DNA of 64,000 nt from Ochotona curzoniae. Its lineage: Eukaryota > Chordata > Mammalia > Lagomorpha > Ochotonidae. Under the pieces are notes generated by a model. It saw only the letters and a program-made list of their open reading frames with translations. It was not told the DNA's origin and searched no databases. The position numbers and the translations under genes are program-made. The stretch spans positions 25,830,001 to 25,894,000 of the forward strand of contig NW_024466599.1 in NCBI RefSeq assembly GCF_017591425.1, read 5' to 3'. Shown here one piece after another: positions 11,400-24,160 of the stretch (position 1 is the stretch's first letter; every line of letters starts with the position of its first letter).

Positions 11400-11590
11400 C
11401 ACGTGGAGATTAGCACTTTCCTAAGCACCTTTAACATAATTCACTTACGGAATCCTTCACATAGATTCCCATCTTCTCGATCATTGGAATACCCCATGAT
11501 AGGGATTAGGAAACCAGGAAGGGGAGATCATGAGGAAACTGGGCCCCTGTCACACAGTTAGGAAGTGACCCAGCAGCTGGGCTCCCCGAC
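11400..11590 (+). repeat. MIR-like ancient SINE relic
   Basis: 'gagattagcactttcctaag', 'aacataattcacttacggaa', 'catgaggaaactgggcccct' and 'cacacagttaggaagtgacc' follow the MIR order. Confidence 0.6.
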
Positions 11591-12539
11591 TCCCCTGCCA
11601 TCAACCAGCACACCCCAGTCCCAGGGGAGCGCATCTTCACATGACTGCAGTGGCGATGTCTGTGGCCTGCCCAACTTCTTCTGCAATTAACAACAAATAG
11701 CAAAGTGTCCATAGGCGGCAGATGGTATACCAGGCCCAATGCAGGCTCCAAATTTTACAAATCTTACTCAAGAATTCTATGAAATAGGGATAGGAAAGAC
11801 AATACCATTTTTATGGATGACACATGAGATGAAAGAAGAAACACGTTTGGACGTTTTGAAAAACAAATGCTTCCCCAACACCCTTCTCTTGTGTAACGCA
11901 GGCTGATGCTAACAGAGTCATCCAAGAACCGATGGTGATAGAGAAACACCAAGAAAGTATTCTGGGTGACCAAGGTGGACCCAGCTCCTGTTGCCACGAG
12001 TTTTGTTGTTTTTCCATCTCAGGTGTTTGACTTTTAGCCCCTTGATTCTTTTCAAAAAGAGGCTTGAGTATACAAGGAGCTGTTTTCTTCTTAGAGGATG
12101 CCGAGCCTTACATAACACTTATAATTAAATATACGGCATATTTATTTGGCTACCCTGAAACCTTGGAAATCCCATTGCAAGTTGGACTGTACTCTGGAAA
12201 AACATCAAGCAACTTGAAGTAGTGGCTTCCAAGCTGGAAAAGCTGCATTATTCCTGGCTTGGGGACAGGGGGCTTGGGCACACAGCCTCCCCTGCCCATC
12301 GGTGTTAATTCTTTACCTGGTCCACACCCGCTTGCAAGCCGACCAGACATGGCTAGCCACATAGCACAAGCGCTCCGTATGGGGTACCCAGTAACTGTTT
12401 AGCAAGGTGCCAAATTGGGGAGATTGGGAGAACTCTTCAAAAATTGCATCACCTACACAGGAGACTTTCTGTAGCCAGGGAGGGAACGTTAATGTTCAAA
12501 CATATCTTCTGTTGAAAACAAGTTTGATGCATTTGATGC

Positions 12540-12730
12540 AGTTGAGATATTTTTCATCCACGGAAAACATATAACCCAATGGTTTTTATTGTATTTATAG
12601 TTATATAGTCATCACCACAATCAATTCTGGGACATTTTCGTTACCTAGCAGGAACCCCACATCTACCCTAAAATGTCACATACCATTTCCCCTAACTGCC
12701 CCTATGGCATTTATTTTGATTTGTGCCTGT
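12540..12730. repeat. old LINE-type fragment
   Basis: 'agtcatcaccacaatcaatt' followed by 'gggacattttcgttacc' and 'ggaaccccacatctacccta' is a motif common to old mammalian LINE-1 3' ends. Family and strand are not certain. Confidence 0.4.
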
Positions 12731-13614
12731 CCTAACAACTAAAGACAGATATTTCCTCTAATATTTTAGCTCAACTAAATGCAATAGCATTTAGATCACT
12801 CCTTTTTTTCTCCGAGTGAGCTGAAAATATTCAGCCAGTTAAGAGAGAATTCTCCTTCTGCTGCTGACAGACAAGTGAGTTGCTGTTGTTGCAGTTCCGA
12901 AGGTTTTCATTCACATATTTGACTATAGTCATTAGATTCTAGAAGTGCTTGTGGATATAGTGGACAAGCTAAATATATTATTCACTCAACAAATATGTAT
13001 TAATGCCTGCTGTGGATCAGGCAGTGTTCTAGGAGCTAGGGCGTCCTCAGTGAATATGTCCCACCAGGATGTAGCTCACTTAGCCTAGGACTCTGGGCAG
13101 GAGTCACCTGTGTTTGAGGCCAGTGAGTCATCTTTGCCTAGAAGAAGCCAAGAGCCAGAAAACACAGAGCTATATCCTGGGATGAGAGGAGCAGCCTGGA
13201 GAGCTGGGTCCTAGGTGGGAATTCTGGGGAAAATGTCAAATCCCTCCAAGCCCAGATCTAGAATGAGCTGGATTTCTCATGAGCACGTAAGGACAAATGG
13301 CTTCCCTACCAATGTTTCCTGTGTTAGGTTCATTACAACAAGTGCCATGGTTGCCTCAACTGTCTAGCATTGTGTGTGTCCATGAACAAAGGTAGACCAG
13401 AGATGAAAGAACACCACTGGTGGGAAGGCAGGACAATGGCTGTGGTCATTCCCCTCACCAACCTAGGGAAGCGAAGGGGAAAGAATCTGTAAACCTTGGG
13501 CCAGGAAGAGAGACCAGAACCCACTGCTGCCGGTCTTCCCATGGGCAACTGCCCTTCTCCACAACATTTCTCTCCTCTGTAAAAGTTCATTTTCCTAAGG
13601 TATCTAGAAAATAA

Positions 13615-14245
13615 TTTTTGTAAAATATAGTCTTGTAAATATCAGAAAGATAAACACATCAAGAAAATAATAAGAACAGGTCATGACCAGGCAAGCCATA
13701 CTAGAACTCCAAAAGGCCAACAGACGTATACATCAAAACATAAATATTCAAAATCACCGAGAATTAAGTAAGTGCAAATGAACAAGATGTCATTTCACAC
13801 CAATTCACGTGAGACGTTAACAATACAGTTTGGGTAAGGACGTGAAGCCAGAACACCCATGCGAGTCTTCTCTAAGGTAATGACAAGGAGCATGGGCGCA
13901 GATGTTATTCATAATAGACAAATAAATGGAGATGATTTAATTACCCCTTATTAGAAGAACAGTTAAAGAATTTGCCACACAGCTATTAAAATGTCGCTGA
14001 TGACTTTACGCCCTTAACTGATATAAGAAAACTGGCCCCGTGGCAGACAGTCCAAAGCAGCAGCACACAAAACAGCATTTGTGAAATTGCATGTTGTGTA
14101 TGAAAACATGTGCACAGAAGTGTATCTTTATCTTCCAAGGGTTATGCTAGTAACTGCTGGAAAAACCAGATGATTTCCTGCTATGTCTAGTACATGAATG
14201 GTTTATGATGAGTCTGTGTTATCATAGTTAGAAAATAAAACTATT
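13615..14245 (+). mobile_element. old LINE-1/HAL1-like 3' region
   Basis: 'ggtcatgaccaggcaagcca', 'catcaaaacataaatattca', 'gtgcaaatgaacaagatgtc' and 'gatgttattcataatagaca' follow the order of a LINE-1 ORF2 end and 3' UTR. It is very diverged. Confidence 0.55.
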
Positions 14246-14906
14246 TTAAGGTTCTCTCGAATCATTGGAACAGGAACAAAAAAGGAGTCACAGGCGCCTG
14301 CTGACGGAGCCAGTTCTGAGACCAGCCTACCTCCTTCCTTCCCCAACACTTGGGTCCTGTCCTCAGCAAGCTCTTACAAGGCCTTCCTGCCTCCCAAAGG
14401 AGCTCTGCCTTTGAATTCCACTCTCTTCCTGTGTAAAACCTTGCTTCAGAGAAATTGTCCGACGCATAACGAGTGTTGAAGTGCCTAGTTCTCTCCGAGT
14501 AATTACAGATAACCCATGACCTCTAGAAACAACAGCCGATGCCATTTGCATCCTACACCACGTTAACACAGTTGAAGAAAACTGCTAAATGTTGAGTGAC
14601 ATTTCTATTGAGGAATTACTTCAACCTCCCCACGAGTGGACCGGTTGAGAACTTATTGTAAGAATAATGAAGTATGCAAAAACACAGCATTCGTGTGAAA
14701 TGCAAGGGTGTCATTTCCTGGGCTCAGTGTTTTCATCTGAGTCCTATTTTCCTCCCCTTTTCCAATGCCTCCGCCAGGACAAGTTCAAACTGCCCGAGGT
14801 CAGGTTTTAGCTTGGTTCTGACCTTGGCAATGTCATATGAGACTGGATCATGGAAAGAATGATCTAGATTTAAATTCATGCTCTGATCAGTCAAATGTGA
14901 TTACAG

Positions 14907-14963
14907 ATTTCTGGTCCACAACCGCCTCCACAAGCAGCCAAACCAGCGCCGGTGCCAACACAG
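14907..14963 (+). CDS. VIT: VIT coding exon: linker, second part (57 bp)
   Basis: A micro-sized exon of 19 codons. With the G left over from the previous exon it reads Asp-Phe-Trp-Ser-Thr-Thr and then a Ser/Thr/Gln/Ala stretch. It aligns with the Asp-Leu-Trp-Ser-Thr segment of human vitrin. The acceptor is 'gtgattacag' ending at 14906 and the donor is 'gtaagc' at 14964. It is phase 1 at both ends, so it can be skipped or included without changing frame. The Asp-x-Trp-Ser-Thr core is conserved while the Ser/Thr part has drifted, as expected for a disordered linker. It is too short for ORF-based detection and was found by splice sites plus similarity. Confidence 0.85.
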
Positions 14964-16305
14964 GTAAGCACTACCCTCCCTCTCCAGATGTGGAAAGTTG
15001 AGCTGGTTTCTACGTGATTCAGGCTTTCCACATCATTACCATTTGATTCCTTTTTGGACAGAGAGCAGGAGACCAGTGAGGGCCATGGGAGACACTGCTT
15101 AGGGCCCAACTCGTAGGAAAAGCAGGGTTGTCTACTGAGTAAGAAAGCCCTTTCCCACGCTGCCCTCTCTTGAAAGGATTTTGTGACGGCTGTGGCAGAA
15201 ATTCCTAAGGATTAAGTCACCAGGCTCTTAACGAGCTGAAAAGGGACACTTTTAGGGCTTTCTGCTCGGGGAGCCAGGGGGACAGAAGGGGAGGGGGCAC
15301 TTCTACAACATGGCACAAAGACACATGTTCTGTGTGCCCTAGGAAGCTGCCTCTGAATTCAGCATTACCTTTCTGCCCTGTGTCTGTCCCTTAATGGTTT
15401 GGTTCAAGAACTGAGAATACAGCAAAGGATATCCTCTGCAATACATCTTTTAAAATCGTTTTTATTTCAGATGTAGAGTTACAGAGAGAAGGAGAGTCAG
15501 AGAGACCTTCCATCTATTGGTTCACTCCCCAAATAGTCACAATGACCAGAGCTGAGCTGATCTGAAGCTAGGCGCTTCTTCCAGGTTCCCCAAGTGGGCT
15601 CAGGAGTCCAAGGCCTTGAGCCATCCTACACTGCTTTCCCAGGTCATAGACAAGGAATTGGATCAAAAATGGAGCAGTCTATACATGAATCGGAGCCCGT
15701 ATGGGATGCCAGCACCACAGGTGGAGGCTTTGCCCACTACGCCACAGTGCCAGCCTCTCTTTGTAATACTCTTGAGACCCACAGGGATTAGGACAAAAAC
15801 TGAATAATGCTGGATGTTTTCCACAAACTTCTTATCAAGCCTAGCCCATGAGCTGATGCATTTAGTAGAGCTATGCCATTCTTTGAAGCTATAGTGCACT
15901 ATGGTCCAAGGCAGGGACTCGTGACAGAGAGATGTCTAGGCCTTCCTCCTATGGGGTGACGCTTGTCTGCCCTCCACATGTAAAGATTCCTGGGAATTGT
16001 AGGAAGGGAGCAGCGCCCCCATGAGGTTCTTTGGTCAGGGCTGATGCACTGTCATCCAAGACAAAAGCTCTTAATCAGAATAGGGACTCCAGAACCATCT
16101 CGGCCCTCGGCAGGCCCATGGGACTGTTCAGGAGGCCAAGCCTGGGAGGGAGGGTGTGCTCTCCCATCTTGTCCTCTTGTTTAGGATTTCTGAGAGCTCA
16201 GCTGACCTCCAAGGAAAACCTGAACTAGGGTCATTTCCACCAGGGGTAAGGAAGAGAAGGTGACTGGGTGTCAACACACCAGCTGATCCTGTGTAATCCC
16301 TTCAG
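14964..16305. other. VIT intron
   Basis: A short intron with one minus-strand C-repeat SINE (15447-15757). Nothing else is recognised. Confidence 0.6.
15447..15757 (-). mobile_element. C-repeat SINE, minus strand
   Basis: 'gagagaccttccatctattg', 'aggcgcttcttccaggttcc', 'cactgctttcccaggtcata' and 'actacgccacagtgccagcc'. Moderately diverged. Confidence 0.8.
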
Positions 16306-16371
16306 GTAGCCCAAGGCAGGATTCTGTGGGAGCTGCCTTCCAGCAACCCATGGGAGCAGATGCCAGCCTGG
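16306..16371 (+). CDS. VIT: VIT coding exon: linker, third part (66 bp)
   Basis: An exon of 22 codons. Read with the preceding G it gives Gly-Ser-Pro-Arg-Gln-Asp followed by Gly-Ala-Ala-Phe-Gln-Gln-Pro and Gly-Ala-Asp. This matches the human linker segment Gly-Ala-Ala-Phe-Gln-Lys-Pro-Val-Gly-Ala-Asp. The acceptor is 'aatcccttcag' ending at 16305 and the donor is 'gtaagc' at 16372. Both ends are phase 1 and the length is a multiple of three. It lies 1.3 kb downstream of the previous linker exon, the closest spacing among the linker exons. Confidence 0.88.
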
Positions 16372-18929
16372 GTAAGCTGCCCACCCCTCACTATTCCCAT
16401 GCCCCCCATCCCCACCAACACCCACTCTTGACCTCTGTCTTCAGTGCAACTGCAGGTCACTGGTGTTTGGAGACATACAAATCTATCTTAGCCCAGAGAA
16501 AACACCTTTTGGGATTGTCTGCTCTATCGCGTGTCAAAGAGGAAAATCCCTGTCAATCCAGATGCCCAAGGGTTCCCGTCACTCATCACCCTCAAAATCT
16601 ATCCCCCCCAAAACACTCATCCATCCAAGCAGCCTGACCTCTGGGATGAAGCATGAACATCCAGACTCATCATGTGAAGTAGACGCCATTGCAGGGGGAA
16701 GGAGTGCGGGTTAGCAATAAGGCATTTGACCCGATCCTTATGGCCTGATCACTCTGCCATACTTATTCCATGTGATTTCCCGTTTCCAACCTTTCCTCCC
16801 TCCAGTACCTTAACTCTGACAGCAGCTGCCTCATTTTCCTTCACGCTCCCAATAATTTGCCCTCTTAATAACCCCCTCAGATGTTTCCAGTCCCTTCTGC
16901 TCTCAAATCCTACTTATTTCTGCCACTCTTATCTTCCTTACCATCATCCCTACAAGTGCTCTGAGTACCCCACAACCTTCCAAAAGCCTGGCCTTCGAGG
17001 GGCCTCTTATCCCAGGCTGCTCAGGCACAGCCAACCCCACAACCCACCATGGCTCCTTCTTAGAGGCAGGGAATCACTCACACACCTGAACGCAGGTAAG
17101 AGCATCTGGGCTCTTAGACATCCTTCACCAAATTCCTGTGTCACACACAGTCATTCACATCAGGCAAGTGGCACAGCTACTCAACTATAAGAGCATCAGG
17201 TAAGGAAATTCAATTACCCACCCACCACAAATTGAATCCCTTGTGGAATGTCCAACAGAGGATCTTACTCTGTCTCCAATAACTTCGCACGGCAGAGACT
17301 TTTCCAGCATTTTCATTTGGTAGATGGTGTTGTTAAACGGAACCATCTAGAGTCTCTGCCTGACTCGCCTAAACCAATGGCTCTCCAGATGTGTGACAGA
17401 GGCCATGTTCTCAGGAAGTCTGGGACTTCCTCTTTCTGAATTCAGCTGTATCAGGATAGACTCTCTACACTTCCACGGAAGCAGCACACCACAACTGAAG
17501 CGGTTCGCATCAGAATCTAGCTGTCTGCATTATGACCATGAAGAAAGCTATTCCTATGTGTCCTAAGAAAATTGCTGTTTGTCATTAAAAAGCTGCACTT
17601 ATGATTTTTAAAAAGGCCTATTTTTCTTAAATATTTAAATGCATTGCAAATTAACATTCTGTCACAAATGCAGTTTTCATTTCTAATTAATAAAAGTTAA
17701 TAGTGCTAACTCGCCCAAACCAAAGTTCTTGGGATCCTCAATAATTAATAAAGAATGCAAAGAGGCTGAGACTCTAAAAGTCGGTCAAGCCCAAGTGCTT
17801 TTTAAGTATAATGGAAGTAGTCTTCCCATCATCCCTTGGTGCCGCATCTTCCCCAGGGTTAGTTCCTCTGGTTCCTCCAACAGGTCCCGATAACGTGGCC
17901 CCATACCCTGTAACTACTCATCTCCTCCTGACTTTGCGGGAACACAGTCTTCAGGATTTCTTTGCTCATAGTTCTACAGAAGCAGCTCACTCCCATCCCT
18001 TGTGTGTGCAACTGAGTCTTTGGACAGAAATAGAAACATCACCCATATCTGTACTACATGCTCCCTTCGTGTGGTATAATTTCCCCAAATCTTAATTCTG
18101 TCATTTAATGTGTTGCCTGTAAAACTGATGCATGTGCCACCTGTCTTCATTCCAATCTCTATCAAATGTCACGTGCACCTCACGATCCCCGTGTGTAAGT
18201 CAGCCCATTAACAAACTCAAGCAGCTACACGGGACGTGATGATGCTGTGATTGGGCTCAATATGCCACCCCCGTCTCAGGATACATATGTAATTCTTGTC
18301 GTTCATTCTACTGTGCCTTCTGCCGACAGATGGAACTTCACGTATCCCCAATGTAAGCTACCACTCTCATTACAACGGAAGCATTATTGTAAAGCTATAT
18401 CAATTCAGGCTACTATGTGTGATACACGGTGCTGTGTGTTGGAACATTCCAGAATCCTGTGGCTGAAACTTTGCCTTCACAGGTCTCACATGATCCTCCT
18501 CAGTACTGCCCCTCCCTCCTACGCTCCAGGCTTTCCACCGTCAGATCCCTAGTCCATACCAGCGCCCTAGGAGCTGGGACAGGCTGCTCCCGCTGTATTC
18601 ACAGAGGGCGGAAACAGTGGCAGAGTCCTGACAGTTCAAATGAAGCCTCAGTGACTTTTCTGAACCATCCTTCTGCTGTTTAGCTCCATGACATCATAGG
18701 CTGTCCTATGGACCAAATCAGCATACCTGGTCTAGAAGCCTAACACTGGAGATAACATTGTTTCCAAGAGTCAAGGTTACCAAGTCTCAAGCAGAAACCA
18801 ACTCATGAGCAAAGCCAAGACCGCAGCTTTGCTGGAGCTGCAGCATGAAGAGTGTCTGAAAGTTCTGAACTCAGGCAGAACTTTGGACTCCCAAGGCCAT
18901 TAAGTTAATGGCATAGAAGAGACTCTCAA

Positions 18930-19235
18930 CGTAATGCAAAGATGGTGGTTAGAGGCGGGTTCTTGTCCTTCGGTCAGGTCATTAGCGGCATCCCATCACA
19001 AGGTGGTTTTCACCTGAAGGTTGTCATAAAACCTGAACGTGCGCTTCCCGGCTCACCACGTGACCCTTGCTCTGCAAGCCGTCCACCACTGTCCGTCCCC
19101 ACCCTCCGAGAGGCCAAAGTCACCTGATCTTGGACTTGCCCCTCCAAGACTGAAAGATAAATAAGCTGTTTTATAGAGTTAGTTACTTCAGCTATTTCAT
19201 TGTAATAATAACAAGTGACTAACACAAAAGCATCA
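18930..19235 (+). mobile_element. probable ancient non-coding LTR relic (MaLR-like)
   Basis: The right part 'ctgatcttggacttgcccct', 'ctgaaagataaataagctg' and 'aataacaagtgactaacaca' resembles the 3' end of old mammalian MaLR LTRs. There is no coding sequence next to it. The assignment is by pattern only. Confidence 0.4.
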
Positions 19236-19799
19236 AGACTAGTGCCCGGGACCACAGATGGTCCCCCGTCTTGTCTGAAAGTCCAGATGTGCTTGGTCGG
19301 AAGGCAACACCCGCAGCACAACTGCAGTGCCATCTAGGGGCTTCCCCTGGAAGCACAGGAAGAGGGAGTTTTCCCAGAAGAAAACATCCAGGCCTTGTGG
19401 TGGGGACCCAGGCCTAGGAGAGAAGGCCAGGAAACTCCCCCAACTATAGAAGTCTGTGCCTCCCAGGCTGCCATTTCTGCTAAAAACTGCTCCCCTGCAG
19501 AGCCACCAGGGAAAGACCTGGATGTTAAAGAGCCAAATGTATTTCCGTCCCCCAAACTCCAGACCCCCGGGCCAGGCACTGGATCTTCCCCTTGGGTCTT
19601 AGACTGGTGAGCTGCAGATGCTCAAAAGAACAGGAGGAGCTGTGACTGGCGCCAAACCACTGCCAGAATGTTAGCAGCAGGAATGGTTCCAAAGTAGCCA
19701 CAGTAGGTGGCCCACAGGTGGCATGCCAAGCTTCATACTTCAGGGCCCTAGTCACAGGCCCTGGGATGCCAAGGGGACAATGTGGCTGGCTAAATGCAG

Positions 19800-19965
19800 C
19801 CACCTCTGGAGCCTGCCTGTCTGGGCTCAAGTTCAGCTCAGCCACTTCCTGTAAGCCAGTTTCCTCACCTGTATAACGAGGTGGCAGCTTGTACAACTCA
19901 TGGGGTTATTGTGACCAACACTCGTCAAGGCTTTAGTCAGTTCCTGATGTGGAACAAACTCTCAG
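19800..19965 (-). repeat. MIR-like ancient SINE relic, antisense
   Basis: 'gccagtttcctcacctgtat' and 'tcatggggttattgtgacca' are typical of the MIR core read in antisense. Confidence 0.55.
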
Positions 19966-22217
19966 GAAACATTCATGGTCTCTATATGTTTAATAGAAAT
20001 TGTTTACAATTAGTACTTGTCTTACAACTGAGTGTATCTATGAAATAACCAAAGATTGTCACAAAACTAATTATGTTTTTGCAAAGAGAAGCATAATTTC
20101 CAGGCTGGCTGTACACACATTCATCTCCACTAGGTACATTTGAGGCAGGGGAGGACAGGTCTTAAGGCTGTCCCCTCCCCAGGAAAAAACTGGAGGTGGA
20201 TTAAGGAGAACATGAGTGGGCTCCTAAGCCCCCAGCTAGGGTTGGTAGACCCTAACTGGACCCTAACTCTTTACCCCATCCCAGGCTGCTCCCCTTGGAT
20301 GCCAGGATGCAAATACCCACCCAACCTTCTCATTCCTACCAAGTCTGAAAATCACCACGCCTCAGCTGTCCAAATATTTTTCAGCCCTTTGCTTTTGGAT
20401 CCATGTCATTGGATTCAAACTCGTCCCAACCAAAATGAAGGTGGCAGTCATGAAAGGGCAGGGTTTCAGGAAAGGAGAGAGTTGTGGACACTCCTGGCTG
20501 CTGGTGGGCTGCTCAGGTTAAGGAGCACCCCGCAATAACCTTCCTGCCGATGAGGGATGCTGGGGCAACAACTGAGCAAGTCAGCGACTCCGTGTTCTAA
20601 GAAATAAAGAAAAGTGCATATGTTTATCAGTAGGGGGCAATAAAGTAGTTAAGACTAAAGTAGCTATTTTCAAAGGCAGCAAGTTTGCTGGAGGGTGCAA
20701 GCCTTGCTCCAGGTCACACCCCCAATTAACGGCTGAGTCAGATTAAACTCACCGTTCAAGCAGAGTATGCAAGAACATACGGTGTCTTTCAGAATAGCCT
20801 GGCAACTTAAATCGGTATAGAAAAATATGACTTCTTTCATGCGTGTGAATAACCCCGGCCAGCAGCAAAAAACCTTTAAGCAATGAGACACTTGCTCACA
20901 TTATCCATCTTCTGTGAGAAAAGGAAGGAGGCAGGAAGAGACCAAGAGAAGGAGGTTCTCTGAACTGTCTGTGCTCCCTCCGAGAACTTTCCAGGTATAA
21001 CCTCCCTTCCCCCACCCCTCCAACACAGGTCACGGACTTCAGCAACACCACTTCTAGGGGAGCAGTTAGCACCCTCCTGCCTTTGGAATCCCAGGGCCAC
21101 TTGTCCATGGAGGTATTTCAGCACCAACCAGCCCCTTGCTGCTTTGTATTCGATCACAATGGAGATGTTATTATGCCTTAGGATCCCCCATTATTCCAGG
21201 ATTCTTAGTACACAGTAAAAGAAAGAAGGCAAAGGGAGATTTATGCCTTTGGCTTTAAGAGCTTTAAAAGGTAGCGGGGGAGGAGGGGCATGGGGGGGGG
21301 ACCACACAGATGTCCCGTTGTTCCTTTACTGAACATTTTCGTTGGGAAACTTTATCTTCCACAGAGTTCACTTGGGAGCTTCCGCTGTGTGGTTTGAGTA
21401 ACACATCTGTCCCTTCCTAATTTTGAAACAAAACCTAGATCTAGCCTCCCAGGCAAGGCTAGATCAAGATACATCAAAGTCCAGAACTAGCAGAGTCTGA
21501 AAATGCAACTGGAGGCATAAATTCAGCCACGGCAGCCTTTCTGGTGGCGTCGAGTAGGACTTTAAGGAAGACACGTCCAAGCATCTGTAAGGGAACCTGA
21601 GGTGGGAAGCCACCGCTGGACAGAGAGAAGGAAATGCAATGACAAGAGCTGGAAGGGCCTCCCAAATGGCCCCTCTCTCCATCTGGCTCCACATTTTGAC
21701 TTCCCTCTATTTCCGCTCCCTTCTTTGCAAGATGCTATTCAGCTTTTCCTGCCACTTGAATGGCTGCTCTTGGCGTGAGGCGAGTGCCACTCCAAGGGTC
21801 CTTGCCTTGGCTTCACCCATCCCTCCCAGGCTGCCCTGAGCAGTTCCTGGCTGAGAAATCCTGCACCACACCCTTTGAGAAGTATGAAACGACTGCTGCT
21901 TGCTGATCTTTAAGAGGAAGAGGAAATCATGTGCTTTGCAAACTGAAAAAAAAAATGATTTAGGAGAAAGCTCACTGCAGGCTAAGGGTGAGCGGAGACC
22001 GCAGCCCTCTCCTCCACACTGGGACTCCCAGGAAGTTCCAGGCATTTGCAAAGCAAGGAGACTCACTTCCGCTGACGCAAGTTAACTCCGTCTGTGAATC
22101 TCTTCCGCCCAATCAAACCTACAGGGATTTTCATTTAGCGTTGTTATTTCCTTAGAAAGTGTGTTTATAAATTTGGCACCTGCTGGAAATGGGTGTGAGG
22201 ACCCATGTGCATGGTGG

Positions 22218-22218
<1 letters not shown>

Positions 22219-22255
<37 letters not shown>
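22219..22255. repeat. (CA)n dinucleotide repeat
   Basis: An uninterrupted CA run of about 37 bases. Likely to be polymorphic in length. Confidence 0.98.
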
Positions 22256-22257
<2 letters not shown>

Positions 22258-22831
22258 CTGGCATTTATCTCACCCACAGCTTCTCAAAGCATGAAGCATT
22301 TTGCATTTTAACCTCCCGTTTTGAAGTCGCGCGTGGTGGGTTGAGTGTTAAACCCTCTTATTTGTGCCACGTTCATCCAATTTGTCTCCTTCGGTCAACA
22401 TCCAGCCCCCAGCCTGTCTTACTTCCCTTCCTGTCTTACTCATCTTTGTTCCTTGAGTTTGTTGTCAAAGATTGCACAGTGTAGATTTATCTAATGAGCA
22501 AAACACATTTCCTGACCTCAAGATTCTCTGAATTTTACAGAGGAAACTTCAGACTCGCAAAGTGTTCATTGCTTTCAGATAAGGAAACTATGGCTCAGAT
22601 AGAATAAATTCATGGAAGCAGGAGACAGCTCCTGAACGGCCAGCAGAACCTTTGGTAGGCTGTCAGCTGGCAGTCTTTCTGTTCTCAGCATGAGGGTACC
22701 ATGTGGTGAAGTTAGCTGGTTAAACCAAGCCCCCAAGCTGGGTGTGAATATCTATTATGTCCCTTTCTCCGGGGGGAGGCCAGATGCTTCCTGTGCTTGT
22801 AAGTCACCACAAGTTTTACTGCTCTTTCCAG

Positions 22832-22894
22832 GATTTGTTCCAAAAGAAGAATTCAGCACACAATCGTTGGAGCCAGTATCCCAGGGAGATCCAA
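22832..22894 (+). CDS. VIT: VIT coding exon: linker, last part before vWA1 (63 bp)
   Basis: An exon of 21 codons that reads Gly-Phe-Val-Pro-Lys-Glu-Glu-Phe-Ser-Thr-Gln-Ser-Leu-Glu-Pro-Val-Ser-Gln-Gly-Asp-Pro. This is very close to the human vitrin segment just before the first vWA domain. The acceptor is 'ctctttccag' ending at 22831 and the donor is 'gtaagt' at 22895. It is the fourth frame-neutral phase-1/1 exon in a row. It is better conserved than the other linker exons, which suggests a structural or processing role next to vWA1 (inference). Confidence 0.9.
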
Positions 22895-23682
22895 GTAAGT
22901 TAATCGACAACTAGAGACCTATGGTAGTTTTGACATCTGATCTACTCTCTACCCACTCACTCCCACCCAAAACCACTTCTCTCCTACCATGGATCCATTT
23001 ATCTCCTCTCCCCCGTCACTTTGTTCTAACGGGAAAGGAAAGATTTTGAAGGATTTAACCTATCTGGGTGACAGAACGGGAGAAGATCAGCTATTTTAAA
23101 CATCACCATGGTAACAGGGTAAAGAATGGGATGCAATGGGGCAAGAAGAGTGGATAAAACAGAGAGGCAGGCCAGTTAGCAGGGACAGTGGCCCCGTGAA
23201 GGTGATAATGGCCAGAACTTAGAAACTGGAAGTAGAAATAGCAATGGGTAGATTCAAAAGCTCCAGAGAAGCAGAAATCCATAGGGTTAGGGTGGAGGTA
23301 GATGCTTTGGGTAACTAGGGAAACAGCCTGCCACAAGGAACCCTGGAGATGGAGTGGGCGGTAGTTCTTGATGTCTGTCATCTTCAGTAAGACATTTGGT
23401 CAGGTCGACAAATGTCTACCAGATCTGACATTCCAGAGGAACATCCCAATCAGAAATGCAAAGTGGAATGCTGCTGAGCTGGGGTTCACAACCGAGGCTA
23501 TGAAATCAGAACTTAAGGCCCAGAAAGACAAAGGAAGGAAGGAATGGGGCTGAAGCAGCAGCCAGCTGAGGTTAGCACAGATGAGAGACCAGAGAAAAGG
23601 AACAGCCCTGCAACAAACTCGGAGTGGGGCAGCCCCTAGAATGTCACTGCCCACCAGCCACCAGTGGGCTTCGACCTTTTGC

Positions 23683-23983
23683 ATTTTTTTTTGAAGATTC
23701 ATTTCTTTTTATTAGAAAGATAAATATATAGAGAGAAGGAGAGACAAAGATGTTCCTTCTGCCGACTCACTCCCCAGGTGACCACAGTTATGGAGCTAAG
23801 CTCCAGGTTTCCCATGCAAGTGTGGAGTCCCTGGGACTTGGGCCATCATTGACTGATTTCTTAGGCCACAAGCAGGGAGCTGGACGGGAAGTAGAGCAAC
23901 TGGGACACGAACCAGCACCCATGTAGGATCCTGACGCATGCAAGGTGCAAGGATTTAGCCACTAAGCTATAGTGCCAAGCCTG
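23683..23983 (-). mobile_element. C-repeat SINE, minus strand
   Basis: T-run, 'gaagattcatttctttttat', 'accacaagcaggga'-like end of ORF-less body (23863-23880) and 'cactaagctatagtgccaag' at the head. Moderately diverged. Confidence 0.82.
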
Positions 23984-24064
23984 ACCTTTTGAATCTTGAT
24001 GGTACCCCCTCGCCCCACTTTCTGCCTCACACCCCACGGGCCAGGCAGCCTCTAGGCTGGCTGC

Positions 24065-24160
24065 TCCCAAGTGTGTTCTGAGAGCCAACATCAGCAGCAG
24101 CCACAGGAGCTTGTTAGAAACACATGCTCAGAGTCTTCTGCAGGGTGATCGAGCGCAGGC
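24065..24160 (+). mobile_element. MER5-like hAT fragment
   Basis: 'ccaacatcagcagcagccac' followed by 'aggagcttgttagaaacaca' matches the pattern of MER5-type non-autonomous hAT elements. Short and diverged. Confidence 0.4.

Larger units (their letters stand above)
10570..14906. other. VIT intron
   Basis: It contains a MIR-like relic at 11400-11590, an old LINE-type fragment near 12540-12730 and an old LINE-1 3' region at 13615-14245. It has no C-repeat SINE, which makes it one of the least SINE-invaded stretches here. The rest is unassigned. Confidence 0.6.
16372..22831. other. VIT intron
   Basis: It holds a probable ancient LTR relic (18930-19235), a MIR-like relic in antisense (19800-19965) and a CA dinucleotide repeat (22219-22255). 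It contains no clear C-repeat SINE over more than 6 kb. The remaining sequence, including an open frame at 16726-17190, shows no similarity I can recognise. Confidence 0.6.

Noticed and set aside
16726..17190. + strand frame of 154 codons
   Set aside because: Pyrimidine-rich intron sequence; no similarity recognised and no matching exon expected between the flanking vitrin exons, which join in phase.
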